NCBI GenBank assembly: GCA_030998015.1
Contig: JARWMV010000238.1
Location: 806,001 to 870,000, forward strand
DNA length: 64,000 bases
Direction of reading: 5' to 3'
Source of the DNA: Ceratorhiza oryzae-sativae
Lineage: Eukaryota; Basidiomycota; Agaricomycetes; Cantharellales; Ceratobasidiaceae
Below the pieces are notes generated by a model, which searched no databases, was not told the origin of the DNA, and saw nothing but the letters and a program-made list of their open reading frames with translations. This document shows positions 14,039 to 24,768 of the stretch, piece after piece (the first letter of the stretch is position 1; each line of letters starts with the position of its first letter). The position numbers and the translations under genes were made by a program.

Positions 14039-15099
14039 AATGCTTCCTGTGAGACGCTGTGTGGTCTTTTTCGCGCAATCGCGACAGGACATCTGTCAAT
14101 ATAACTATATAACGTTCTTATACCCATGCTATGCTACTAACGGGTATAAGTGTGTGTTCTACGGCCTTCGGCTAAGTGTCTCTGGACTCCATCAAGTTCC
14201 CAAATGTCTTAAATTTCAGTTTTTGGATTCTTATAATCAACCACCCGTAAATTTGGGCACCCCGAAACCGAAAGGCTTGTTTACTTGTTGACCTCAAGCC
14301 GTTGCCAAGAGACTTTCCCTCTGGATTCTAAACAGATCTCTTATTTTCTTTTAAACTGCTATGCGGCCTTGTGAACAGAAGCATGTGGAGGTGTACAAGT
14401 AATAATGACCAAAGGGCGAGCCGATGCGAGCGTGCAGATCACTTGAGGCGCGCCAATTCAGCAGTTTGCGCTTGACCACCGCACCATGAGGGCACCCGTT
14501 GGTTTGCATCGTCTTTTTTACCCCAGCTTAACACCACATGTCCCCCCACATACACTTGTCCCAGATATAAAATCCCGCCCAGACAGTCATTCCCACTATC
14601 GGGACCCGGCGACATATGCGTCGCCGCCCTTGCCCGGTAGCTGAGGCGGCCTTCGGACCTCAGACATTACGGCAATTGAGTACCCTTAACTGCCACTGAG
14701 ATCAGTAGAACTGCATTAGAAAAACGGAATATATGCGTCAGAATATTGAATGCATCAATCTTGATTTGACGCAGCCGGGTGGCTCATGACCGCAGACACA
14801 TATCTCTCGCTTTGATCAAGGGATGCCAGCGGCTTAGAATTTATCCCGTTCGAGCCATGGGGCTTGAAAACATGCGGATGGTATAAAAATCTTGCTTGTG
14901 TTTGGTGAATCCTTCTACGAAAAGAAATCGAGCCTAGATGGGCGCCCGAGTTGCGTATTGGCGCTGTAACCTCGTAATAACTGCACATTCTCTCCCTGTT
15001 GTGATCACAGAGTTCGCTCGCCTACGTGGACATCTTGGCCTCTTAGGCAATATTTATCCGAAACACCAGAAATAAAAAAGGCTATATTATGGGACAGGC
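14039..15099. other. Intergenic region between the two lactonase copies
   Basis: About 1.06 kb without a recognisable gene. At 14607-14626 there is a 7-bp inverted repeat (cggcgac, 6-nt loop, gtcgccg), and just downstream a second small one (ctgagg/cctcag) near 14640-14665. No target-site duplications or terminal repeats were seen that would mark a transposon. Confidence 0.4.
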
Positions 15100-15290
15100 T
15101 GACGTAGCGGGGAGAGATGCCCGTCATGTTCGAAGCACCTTCCTCTTTAGCCCAATTTCAAACGGAGACCACTCGCCGATTGCATACATTCGAAGTTCAA
15201 GTTGCATAAACATTGAGCTGGGGCATTGCTTGTTCGAAAATAGCACAGGGATGTGACTCCGATCTGTTCAGGCTTCTGGTTGTATAAATA
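15100..15290 (+). promoter_or_regulatory. Promoter of lactonase copy 2: TGACGTA motif, conserved block and TATA box
   Basis: TGACGTA lies at 15100-15106, the block similar to the copy 1 promoter at about 15153-15240, and TATAAATA at 15283-15290, 78 bp before the ATG. Spacing matches copy 1 within about 20 bp. Confidence 0.6.
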
Positions 15291-15360
15291 CTGGCTAAGA
15301 TTCCCTCTACTCATAGTATAAGCTCTCACACCTCACTGTCACTCGAATAGCCTTACAATC

Positions 15361-16954
15361 ATGTTCTATCGCCATTTTGCTGTTCTACTTTTGGTGGCTT
15401 CAGGGGTATCCTCGGCCCTCTCTTTCAAAGTCAGTAAAACATCAGGAAGCATTGTTGGAGCAGCGTACTGTGAGTTGGTTCAGAGCTACCGGCTCGAAGC
15501 TATCTAACGAGGAGCCAGTCATGACCAACGAGGCCTCGGGCAACAACATTCTTGTCAACACCATCGACCATAAGGGCAAGGTCTCTTACTCCCATGCCGT
15601 ATCCACTGGCGGGAATGGGGGTCATGGGAAGAACAATGGAGGTCCCGATGGGCTCTTCAGCCAGGACTCGGTGAAAGTTGGCAATAACGTGCGCTCACAG
15701 TCATCATTTTCTTCGGATCGCGCATGTTAAGCCTTTGAGCGGCCAGATATTGTTTACCGTCAATGCTGGATCCAACACGGTCGCTATGTTCAAGATCAAC
15801 CCCAGGAACCCCAGTGAAATAGAAATGATTGGCAAAGTGGGTACACACCAATTTTGAGTCTAATGACTAATTATCAATTTCTACTAGCCCGCCTCCTCAG
15901 GAGGAGAGTTCCCCGTTTCTATAGCGTTCTCCGACAAGACCGGAGAGGTTTGCGTTCTCAACGGAGGCCGTGTTAACGGCGTACAGTATGTAAAATCTCG
16001 CCCTTGGCATAAACCAGACACTCACACTTTGGGCAGATGCTATTGGGCAAATATGATTAAAGGTCTTATTCCGATTCCGAATACTACTCGCTACCTCGGT
16101 CTCAATCAAACTACTCCACCGACTGGTCCACCTGGCACTGTGTCAGATGTTATTTTCAGCTCTGATGGCGAGGAGCTACACGTAAGTGTCAAGGGAACTC
16201 CGCCTACTCCAGGTGCGCTTTGACTTGCTGCTTCTTTCACTGTGTGGTTATTCATGCATATATCCAGGCTTTATTGCTACATACAAAGTCAACAAGCCGG
16301 ATGGATCGCTGTCAGACAGACCGGTCAAGACGACGCCAGCAACTGGTGGGGTTTTGGTGAATTTTAGATCGCACGCACCTTAATTGGCACTAATCTACTC
16401 TCTAGCCATTTTCTATGACTCTCCTTCCCTATACCGATGCGTTCTTGGCCACTGATCCTGCTGTCGGTTTTGCCATTTTCGACTTTGCTAATGGCGCTCC
16501 AGCAAAATCGACAGTATACCCTGTCAAGAACCAACGAGCGACCTGCTGGAGCGCCTTGAGTCGCAAGACAGGCAATTTGTATCTCACGGACGCTGGCACA
16601 TCAACCATCACAGAGGTGCATGTCAGCCATAGCCTTGGCGCAAGTGTCGTCCAACAATACCCACTTGGAAATGGATCCGCTAGTATTGATAGCGCCGTTG
16701 CATCAGTTGGAGGAAACGAGTAGGTCGTTACCACCTTCGATTTTCAGTTGTTCTAAACAGCTGCTCTACCCAGTTTCCTATATGTGCTCTCAGCAAATGC
16801 TACCTCGGTTGATGTGCTATCCCTTTATGCACCAGGAAAGGCATCTCACACACAAAGGTTAAACATTCAGGCCGCCATCGCTTCTAGCGGTTCAAAGGTC
16901 ACTATTAACCGAATCAACCTCCAAGGTATGGCAACCTACGTGATGGCCGAGTGA
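15361..16954 (+). CDS. Secreted beta-propeller lactonase-like protein, tandem copy 2
   Basis: The ATG at 15361 begins a signal peptide (M-F-Y-R-H-F-A-V-L-L-L-V-A-S-G). Exons join through short GT-AG introns at the same places as copy 1. The frame is intact through the G-E-V-C-V-L-N-G-G-R-V-N-G-V-Q segment, whose exon ends at a GTATGT donor (15986) and resumes with C-Y-W-A-N. Later blades include T-R-Y-L-G-L-N-Q-T-T-P-P, A-I-F-D-F-A-N-G and N-L-Y-L-T-D-A-G-T. The stop is the TGA at 16952-16954. Likely an extracellular sugar-acid or aromatic lactonase-like protein, but the propeller fold alone does not fix a substrate. Upstream elements are shared with copy 1, so the two are probably co-regulated. 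Confidence 0.82.
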
Positions 16955-17625
16955 ACTACTCGCTGTTATACGTTAAGGGGGGCTTTTTGGACGAATGCAA
17001 CCATGGGCTCAAGCATGTAACCATACACTAGGGCTTAGTGTTCAGAGCCCTCGCCTTTCCGTTCCTTTCCTCTTTTGTCTTGTCTCGTATTTTTTTTTAG
17101 TGGAGCCGTACCACAAGGCTATGCCTCGTCGCGATTTTAAATATACTTGATTTTTTCATACATAAAAACGTGCGCAGCTTTATAATGTAAACATACATTA
17201 CGAGGCTCGTGTGCCCTCTGCGAGTTTCGTCAACTGCATCCAATGACCAAAATCCTTCAGGTTTGGATTCGCGTCATTTCATAAAGGGCTCCCAAAGGTG
17301 CTGACGATTGTCCAATAAAGTAATCTATGCATTTGGTTGTGATATATAAACCATGGTTTAAACTGCATGGGTCTCGCTTGGCTGTGATGTTATTGTTTCA
17401 ATCATAAATACAAAAACAGGAAGCGGGCATAGCACCGAGTGAGTCTAAGTGGCGAGTCAATACACGCCAATTCTTCGTTTTCTTGCTTTCCGATCAGCTA
17501 AGCCGATTCAATCGACTCTAGTATCATAAGGGTGATTCTCGAGACCTCGCAATATCGGGCTAAAGTCCGGAATATATCAATGCTGTTGTATAAAATGAGG
17601 AAGTAACAAGTATAGAAGGGCGTGT
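16955..17625. other. Convergent intergenic region, lactonase 2 / NUP42
   Basis: About 670 bp between two convergent 3' ends. It is AT-rich with T and AATAAA-like runs suitable for polyadenylation. No gene seen. Confidence 0.45.
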
Positions 17626-19745
17626 TCATCGGACTTCAAACGGAGGCACGCATTCTGGAATGGAGCCTAGTTCGAATTTGTCTGCCTTGAAGGCTTTCAT
17701 GATACCTTCGGACAATGTCGCAGCATAATCAGGCGGCAACAACACTGCATAAGGGTCTCGATCCTTCGGGCTTTTGGGTCCAAATGGATTCGAGGAGGCA
17801 GTCGTAGCTTTGCCGAATGCAGAAGTGGCACCAGGTGTACCAAAAGCAGAGGCTCCTCCAAACGCAGGTGGTTTGGTAGCTGCACCAAAAGCTGACGTAG
17901 TCGCCTGCGTCCCGAATGCAGATGGTTGGCTTGGCACACCGAACGCAGACGGAGTGCTTGTCGGTGTACCAAAAGCACTTGTTGCCGGGGCCGAAGTGCC
18001 AAACGCAGACGGTTTGGAAGCATTAAATGCTGAGCCAAATGCGGGCACTGCGTTGGTCTGGGTTTGTCCAAAGGCAGATGTGGTCGCGGGTTGCGCCTGA
18101 CCAAATGTGGAGGGCGGGGCCGAGGTTGTAGGTGTATCTGCGTCCATCCCTGCATCTGCTGTCGTCGAAGTAGCAGCTGGCTGGCTGAATGCGTTTCCTG
18201 TAGTAGCTGGGGCAGATCCAAACCCCAAACCAGAGCTAGGTTGCCCGCCAAAGGAGGCGGATTTATTCGCAAACGTCCCAAACCCTCCGGCTCCACCGCT
18301 GGCACCAAAAGCCGAAGTGGTGCCCGCACCACTACCAAACGCTGACGTTCCAGAAGCAGGCGTACCGAATGCGGGTGTGGTAGTGCTGGTACTACTGCCG
18401 CCAAACGAGGCCGACTTGTTCGAAAACGCGCTAAATCCACCCCCAGTCGTGCCAGCACCGAATGCCGAGGTTGCTGGTTTGGCCCCAAACGCGCTCTGTC
18501 CAAATGCGGGAGCGGCGTTCGTAGAAGATCCAAAGCCTGATTGACCGAATGCAGGGGTAGTGGCTGCAGGGGCTGAGGCCCCAAAAGTAGACGTAGGAGC
18601 TGAGGTAGCCCCAAAAGCAGTTTGCCCAAAGGCAGGTTTGGAACCAAATCCGGACTGCCCAAAAGCGGGGGCTGGGGCATTCGAACCAAATGCGCCAGTG
18701 GATGTATTCCCGAATGCACTTGGCTGAGAGCTAGTTCCGAAAGCACTACCTCCGAAAGTGCTATTACTGCTACCACCAAATGCCCCTCCTGTATTCGACC
18801 CAAATGCCCCGTTTCCCGGTTTAACAAAGCCCGTACTACCGAACGTTGATGGCTGAGAGGTTTGGGTTGACTGAAACGCAGAGTTAGGCCCGAAAGTCGA
18901 AGTGCTTGGGATGGAACTAAATGCAGGCTTGGATGAAGAAGGTTGTAATCGTTCGCGGAGGCGAGATTTGGCTTCGACCGCTCCGTTTGCCTGCAAAAAT
19001 CTGTTAACAAGCAGCAAATCTCTCAAAGGCCGTGCTTACTGGTGGGATACCATACTCATCCACCATGTTCCAGACTCGTTTAGCTTCATCCAGCGTAACT
19101 GGACCGGTAGATAAAGCCGCGTTTATTGTTGCTTGGGAGGTATCAATCAGTTGTTTCTCGTGCGCTTTCTGTCATAAAACTTGTTGGCAAGATAGTCGGT
19201 AGTTGTATGAATAACCCACGTAGGCCTCGATGCCAGCATTCTCACGCAGAGCGGACCAAGCAGCAACACGCAATTCCTCTGGGCTTTGATCCAAACCATC
19301 AATCACACACGGGACAAATTTTCCTGGACCATAGGAAGATAAGGGATAAAGCGGGCGGTCTTGTCCCTGAGTAAGATCTTTGAGAATGGACTCGGCACTG
19401 AAATTGTTAGTGTTCATCGCGGTCGGAGTGAAGTTGAGCTTACTCGAAACCTGCGGCCTTGGGCTCTTTATTTGCTGTCCATGATTGATCTGTGCCACGA
19501 GGACGCGCTCAATACTAACTCGTGGTAAACGCGTGTAGAACACTCACTTCTGAATGAAGTCGTCCCGGAATTTGTCCCAAGACCTTGTCCAGCGGGGTGC
19601 GCAAATCGGCAGTTTGTACCAAATCTACACTGGCCTTGTAGAAAGTATTTGCATACGGTGTCTTTCGATTGATTAAAGCTCTGCTTCAAACGGTAAACAT
19701 GATAAAAGCTTTACAACAATTCTAAATACATGCCATTGGGAACGG
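17626..19745 (-). CDS. NUP42: FG nucleoporin with N-terminal CCCH zinc finger, Nup42/Amo1 type
   Basis: The minus-strand gene begins with one CCCH finger (C-K-Y-F-L-Q-G-Q-C-R-F-G-T-N-C-R-F-A-H, about 19655-19600), then a helical region in several exons (S-I-L-K-D-L-T-Q-G-Q; L-D-E-A-K-R-V-W-N-M-V). A long FG domain follows (about 18950-17780), dozens of A-F-G/T-F-G/S-F-G units in Ser/Thr/Ala-rich spacers. The C-terminal tail (A-F-K-A-D-K-F-E-L-G-S-I-P-E) ends at 17626. This is the layout of Nup42 (human NUPL2/NLP1, fission yeast Amo1), which sits on the cytoplasmic side of the pore and works with Gle1 in mRNA export. The start is unresolved: the finger exon has no in-frame ATG before a TAA, so a short upstream exon is needed (one option starts near 19724). 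A TATA box lies at 19744-19755. Confidence 0.83.
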
Positions 19746-19755
19746 TATTTATACG
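19744..19755 (-). promoter_or_regulatory. TATA box of the NUP42 gene
   Basis: Read on the minus strand, the sequence is CCGTATAAATACC, a good TATA element about 60-90 bp before the zinc-finger coding exon. It supports a transcription start shortly downstream and so a very short first coding exon. Confidence 0.45.
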
Positions 19756-20017
19756 GTATGGTCAGTCTTGTCTGATTATGTTTACCGAACGCGCTAGTGA
19801 AGAGGGAAACTGGCAGCCACGAACGAATAAACATGGCACGTGATTTTGCTTCTCATGCCCAAATATACGGCCTCATCCCAGTGCTAGATTTTCTATCTCT
19901 AATCCTATAATCGGCAATAATCCTGTTTATATCGTCGCAGAAAGGAATAAGATGTGACATTTTGCTGGATACGGTGCAATGTATACCTGGCCATAGCAAG
20001 TAAAGTTGTCTGCCGTA

Positions 20018-21558
20018 TTATTGTACTGAGTCCATTGAAGAGCGTTGAGCACATAAACGGTCTAACCTTGCTACTTGATGCGTATACGTTTTAAATGATT
20101 CAAAATCTAAGTCTTCGATAGTAACACTGCGTGCAACATTTGCGTGAAATATTTCATCGAGGCGATATTCAGCCTCAAAATCCACTTTGACTGACAGCAA
20201 AACCAGCTTGGGCAAATTGGCTGCATAATGGGACAAATCCGCTATTCCAAGCCTCAAATGAGTCAATCGCAGGATTTGTACTTCAGGTATTGCACCAATG
20301 AAATCCAAGTGTGAGGTCCCATGAGCTAATGACACACGGTGTAGACGGAGGTTACGCAAAGGTAGTCGCCTAAATGATTGGAGCTCGGCTCGAGATAACT
20401 TGACCAGTGGACAGGTGCAGTTATTGATCATAAATTCCAAGGCCGCCACTTTCGGACTCTTTGTCGAAAGATCGCAGATGAAGAGCGGAGCCCAAGTAGA
20501 TATATTGCACACGTATCGGGGCGCATTTCTTGAAAATTTGATGCTCAAATCGTCAATTCTTGAACAAGATTCCTAATTGTCCAAAGATAAGTTATGTTTT
20601 CTGGCTGTAAATTGACGAGATTCAGGCGTCTTAATTTGGAAAAATGCATGGGAAGGAGAAGCAGATCCTTTGTGAAGCTTTCCTGCATGTTTGAATGGAT
20701 ACTGAGATGTTCAAGATGCGGCAATGCACCAAGGAGTCTCATATTGCCCGATTCCAAGAGACTACCATCGCCGTCAACATGTTTCAAGTGAGACAGTGTG
20801 ATCAAGGGGCTATATATGCTAGTTATACCGGTCGGTAGGGTATCTGAAGGGCCGGGATTGGCCGCAATATGTATCTCACGAATATTGGGGCACCTTCGAG
20901 GAAGGCAGCGCAATAGATCACCAGCTTGGGCTGCGAGGAGAACCTTGTGGCCATCCTTTGCCAGTGGCATCACGAGCAAGCGTTGCAAGGATGAGCAAAC
21001 GAGCAGATTGATCCACTGAAACACGGCATCTGAGTCATGGGTTTCCCCATATCGGCAGGTAAGGCTGGTGAGATTGGGGAGAAGCCCCCAAGGACGTGTC
21101 TTTTGGTAGCCGCGAAGCTCTTCCGACCCGCGAAGTTGATAACAATCGGGAATATCCAAGGTTCGTACGAATCCTGCGTAGTATTCGAAACGGTCGAAGA
21201 TGGGTGATTTTGGGAGCTTGATTTTCTGGCTTGGTCGCTTCAAATTAGGTGTTCGGGCAGTAAAGTTGCAACGATCGAAAGGACTTACGATCATGTATGA
21301 CCATGTCGTCGGTGCGACTTGGTGCTGCTTGTGCCTGATCCGAGTCCCAGGAATAAGGGAAAGTAGTTTCGTGACACCATTCAAGTCTTCCCACACTACA
21401 GCTCCAGCACAGCCGAAGAAAAAGCCACATACTCGCATGAGTCTGGCAAGATCTGACTTTGCCAAGTAGGAAAAGACTAGCTCTCGTAGTTCGGGGAGCA
21501 TAAAAACTGAGCCCATTGAAGCAGAAGAGCTAATACCGTGCATGTTGGACGGCAGCAT
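20018..21558 (-). CDS. F-box/LRR-like protein, apparently frameshifted
   Basis: The first ATG of the frame is at 21558. Near the N-terminus, L-P-E-L-R-E-L-V-F-S-Y-L-A-K-S-D-L-A-R-L-M-R-V-C is a degenerate F-box, of the large F-box/LRR family expanded in Rhizoctonia-like fungi. Leu-rich stretches follow (L-L-P-N-L-T-S-L-T; L-P-H-L-E-H-L-S-I; F-S-K-L-R-R-L-N-L). This frame stops at the TGA at 20547-20545. A second frame overlapping it (D-D-L-S-I-K-F-S onward) carries on the same kind of leucine-rich sequence (L-P-L-R-N-L-R-L; V-Q-I-L-R-L-T-H-L) to 20018. A single-base shift near 20548-20562 explains this best; an alternative 44-nt intron with GTCAAT donor would also restore the frame but removes LRR-like residues. 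Substrate of the presumed SCF complex unknown. Confidence 0.6.
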
Positions 21559-21785
21559 AGTAGTTCTAGCACACGTTGCAGAGCCCAAGAGTTAGTGGCC
21601 CTGTTAGCGCTTACGAATGCAGGCAATCAACAACAAACATAAAATCTAATCTTGGGTCTGTGAAGGCAAATGACATAATATAACGTATGCAAGTTACAGC
21701 GAATCGTGCTCTAATGTTATAATATAAAAAACTCCTGTGTTCGCAGTAGACTCCGTGATCCCGAACGCCTATGAAGCCGCACCAA

Positions 21786-23027
21786 TTAGGATGAGACGCT
21801 TTCCTGGTTAGTAGGCATCGACCCTGTGCTTGATTCGCTAGAAGCATCAACAGCATGGAAGACCATTAATATAGTACTCGGGGACTCTTGATTGCCACCG
21901 CTCATGGCCGCAGATTGTCCAACCACAAACCCGTTTCCCTGGCTGGCTGGGTCTGGTGCGCCACCAGGTGCGCTAGTGGTATCCACAAGAGGTTGGGTTG
22001 GGTCTTTGCTCCACATAGGAGTGATGGCACCGTTCTGAGTGTTCCACGAAAAGGTCTGAGATGTGTGTGATGGCGTAGAGTTGCCAGTGGACGCAGTGAT
22101 ATTCTCGAAGCAAGGCTCCGAAGACATTTGAATCGCAGCCAATGTGCTTGGGTCATAGCTTGCACAATACATCTATGCGGGTTGAATTGAGCAACAAGTA
22201 AGAGACACTCGTGAGATGAGCGTACCATGAGGCTTTTCTCTGTTCCGTGAAACATGGGCATGGTGACAAGAACCGGTTTTTCTGGAGGAGCGAGAGCGGC
22301 GGAAATGTTCACGGGGAGCAGATACATAATAGAGCTCGAGGTATTACTTGCGCTGAGGATGAAGTTAGGGCTTTCGTTGTCCTCCGTGACGGACAGCGCG
22401 CTAGCACCCGACCGAGAGGAGATAATCTACGACAAGGATAAATATATATCACGACGACGGCATGAAATAGCGCACCAAAGACGCTAGCTTCTCGCCCAAA
22501 ACTGCATGCGAACTCATGTTTACAAGATCAATGATCCCAGGAATGCCCGGAACAGCGCTCAACAGTGGGATTAGGGGGTCAACAATTCCGCGTTTATGCG
22601 AGTGTGCATGAATGTGATTGCCGTTCCCGGATACAACAAGAGGATCGTCTGAATAGACCTTGGTGGTGTGGTGTCCACGGTGGCCTCCATGATGACTCCG
22701 GCGAAGGTTGTTCAGATGAGCATGAACGTGATTGTTCTCTCCAGACACGATGAGTGGGTCGCCTGCATAGACTTTCGTGCGACCAGATCCATGATGATAA
22801 GTGCGGTGACGTCCACGATATCCATGATGTCCATGACGTCCATGGTGGTGGTGACCATGAGCAGCCATCTTGGAAGAGCAAGGTGAGCACCCGACGTTGC
22901 ATGTCAGCCCGAGCTTACTCACCAGACCATGATGGTCCTGAGGGAGAGCGGAAACGCTCTTGAAGACTGTTGAACTTGAGACCACGAAGGTCAAAAGAGA
23001 GACAAAACGAGGAGTTAGATACACCAT
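21786..23027 (-). CDS. Secreted histidine-rich repeat protein with a Ser/Thr-rich C-terminal region
   Basis: Four exons fit: 23027-22923, 22868-22476, 22426-22226 and 22172-21786. The start gives a signal peptide (M-V-Y-L-T-P-R-F-V-S-L-L-T-F-V-V). A Gly/His/Arg-rich stretch (G-H-H-H-H-G-R-H-G-H-H) and two related repeats follow, T-K-V-Y-A-G-D-P-L-I-V-S-G and T-K-V-Y-S-D-D-P-L-V-V-S-G, each ending in N-H-V/I-H-A-H. Then a hydrophobic segment (I-P-L-L-S-A-V-P-G-I-P-G-I) and a domain with V-T-E-D-N-E-S-P-N-F, a motif I associate with secreted basidiomycete proteins of unknown role. Joining the two halves needs the 49-nt intron 22475-22427 (GTGCGC donor, TAG acceptor); without it the first half stops at 22449 and the second has no start. 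Intron 22922-22869 (GTGAGTAAG) is 54 nt and in frame. Function unknown; the His clusters may bind metal. Confidence 0.6.
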
Positions 23028-23376
23028 TCTGAATAAATGCTGCTGAGTTGATGGTCTGTTGGCGAATGATGGGGGAATGGGGGAGAGGGGGGTAGCGGTG
23101 GTTGTTTAGACGAAGGCCCGCAAGGATTTTTATTGACCCCTTTCTCTATTTGTATGCTAGTTTGTTTGTGATATACAAACAAAGCCCCTATCCGGGAGTG
23201 AGACCCGCATGACCGGGAATCTGGACAGAAAGGGAGTAAATTAAACGTCATAGACATTCACATCCTAACCTCTCAAATGTAATAAATACATCTAGTTTTG
23301 AGCTTATGCGATATTAATAAACCAATCGCACCCGGACGAGATCATTTTTCAATTCCCTATCTTCAACAAAAAGGAA
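23028..23376. other. Intergenic region between the His-rich gene and RPC25
   Basis: 349 bp containing the promoter of the minus-strand secreted gene and the RPC25 3' end. Nothing else recognised. Confidence 0.4.
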
Positions 23377-24390
23377 TTAGCAGGTTTCGCAAACAGTCAA
23401 ATCCGGTTGCATTACCTCCATTTCTGGCTCTGCTTGCTGAGTAGCGTTTTCCCACCATACTAGTGGACCGAGCCCCTGTCCATCGACAGACGCCTAAAGG
23501 TGGATCGACCATATCAACGAGCGAGAACGAAAGAGACTCAGTCAAGCCGACTTGCCGTAATGGTGTAAGGCGCTTTTCTATCAACCTCCTCATCAACCCG
23601 CTCTTCTAGAGTTGATTCCGCCTTTTTTGGACCAGGCTCATTGTCATAAAACTCGTCCCGCTCAACCCGAATTCGGACAGGTTCACCACGATCGAGATAT
23701 AACCGTGTAGTGACGTCGGTATCAAGCATTTGCGAAACGGAAGGGGTTTGATCTGCGAGCGGCGCTGTGAACCGAACGATCAGTTCGCATATGGGAACTC
23801 ATACCGGTAGGCCAACTACTCGACGGGAGCCAGAAAAACGCCTGCTCATTGAGATCGCTGACCTTTCGCTCAGTGCAATCTATATGAGCACGTGGGAGAA
23901 CTCACAAAGCAGATGCCAAGGGTAAATACTCTTTCGGGACGTAGATATCATCAAAGAAACCAAGCGTCACTGTACACGAGTCAATTGAGACAATCCAAGC
24001 TCCCAGCGAAGTGCCAATTCCAGCTCACCCCGAATGCCATCTTCAGTGGAAGATTTGATTTTGCCGATAATAATTTCCGAGCGGGATGGGCGGAAGACAA
24101 CCATGCGAAAGGTCACTAGAAACCTCAGAGCATCATGAGAGGAATTTCTCAATAGAAATGGTTTAACATACCTTTATACCAATAGCACCCATCTCCGTAC
24201 TTGATTAGGCCTTCCCCTACCCAGATGAGGTCGAATACGCATATGCACAGTCCTACGTCGAGCAACACTCGGTTGGCGTATTTTTTGTTAAGCTCGTTTG
24301 TGATGGCTACCTGAGCGGGTGCAGAAAAGTGAGAAGGAGCGACAGCAACTTTATCCTATCACAAATATCTTAAAAACTCAAAGTAAACAT
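23377..24390 (-). CDS. RPC25: RNA polymerase III subunit RPC25 (Rpc8/POLR3H, Rpb7 family)
   Basis: Minus-strand multi-exon gene ending with the TAA at 23379-23377. The SHS2/Rpb7-N part shows E-L-N-K-K-Y-A-N-R-V-L-L-D-V-G-L and I-K-Y-G-D-G-C-Y-W. The OB-fold part shows T-F-R-M-V-V-F-R-P, G-K-I-K-S-S-T-E-D-G-I-R, V-T-L-G-F-F-D-D-I-Y-V-P, F-D-L-N-E-Q-A-F-F-W and R-V-E-R-D-E-F-Y-D. The end is G-L-G-P-L-V-W-W-E plus a Glu-rich tail. With Rpc17 it forms the Pol III stalk used for initiation on tRNA and 5S genes. The last intron, 23555-23494, needs a GC donor (ACG|GCAAGT). The first residues are uncertain: M-F-T-L-S from the ATG at 24390 runs into a stop after six codons, and no normal intron joins it to the D-K-V-A-V-A-P-S frame. 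Confidence 0.85.
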
Positions 24391-24768
24391 ATTGTAGGCT
24401 AACCCGCCTACTTTTAGAGTAGTCGTAACAAACATTTGATTGGAGCGTCAAGCAATGGAGATCTTGAGGGGCGTATTGTCACGTGATTGATTGTTGCAGA
24501 GTGTGACGTGCTCGAAATGCGTATACACCGGACGACTGTAAAAGGTAGTGCCAGTTTCGCATCCTGTTGGCATACGAGCTAGTTTTGAAAAGTAGAGGTG
24601 ATATTGATGAGATGCGAATGACTAGGACTACAGATGAAAGCTATGCACGAATACAGCCGTATGAATAGATAAATAAATAGATAAATATGCAGGTCTGCAA
24701 ATAAAGCAATAAATCACCACAACCAGGGGAAATATAAATATATGAGAATCGCACACGCCTCGGGCGCC
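24391..24768. other. Intergenic region between RPC25 and the MYND gene, with A/T-rich simple repeat
   Basis: 378 bp. The part at 24661-24710 is a degenerate ATAA/ATAG simple repeat. It holds the RPC25 promoter and the MYND gene 3' end; no gene seen. Confidence 0.45.

Noticed and set aside
17697..19010. Long minus-strand open frame (437 codons) overlapping the nucleoporin gene
   Set aside because: It is the +1 shadow of the FG-repeat exon; its composition just mirrors the repeat and shows no family motif.
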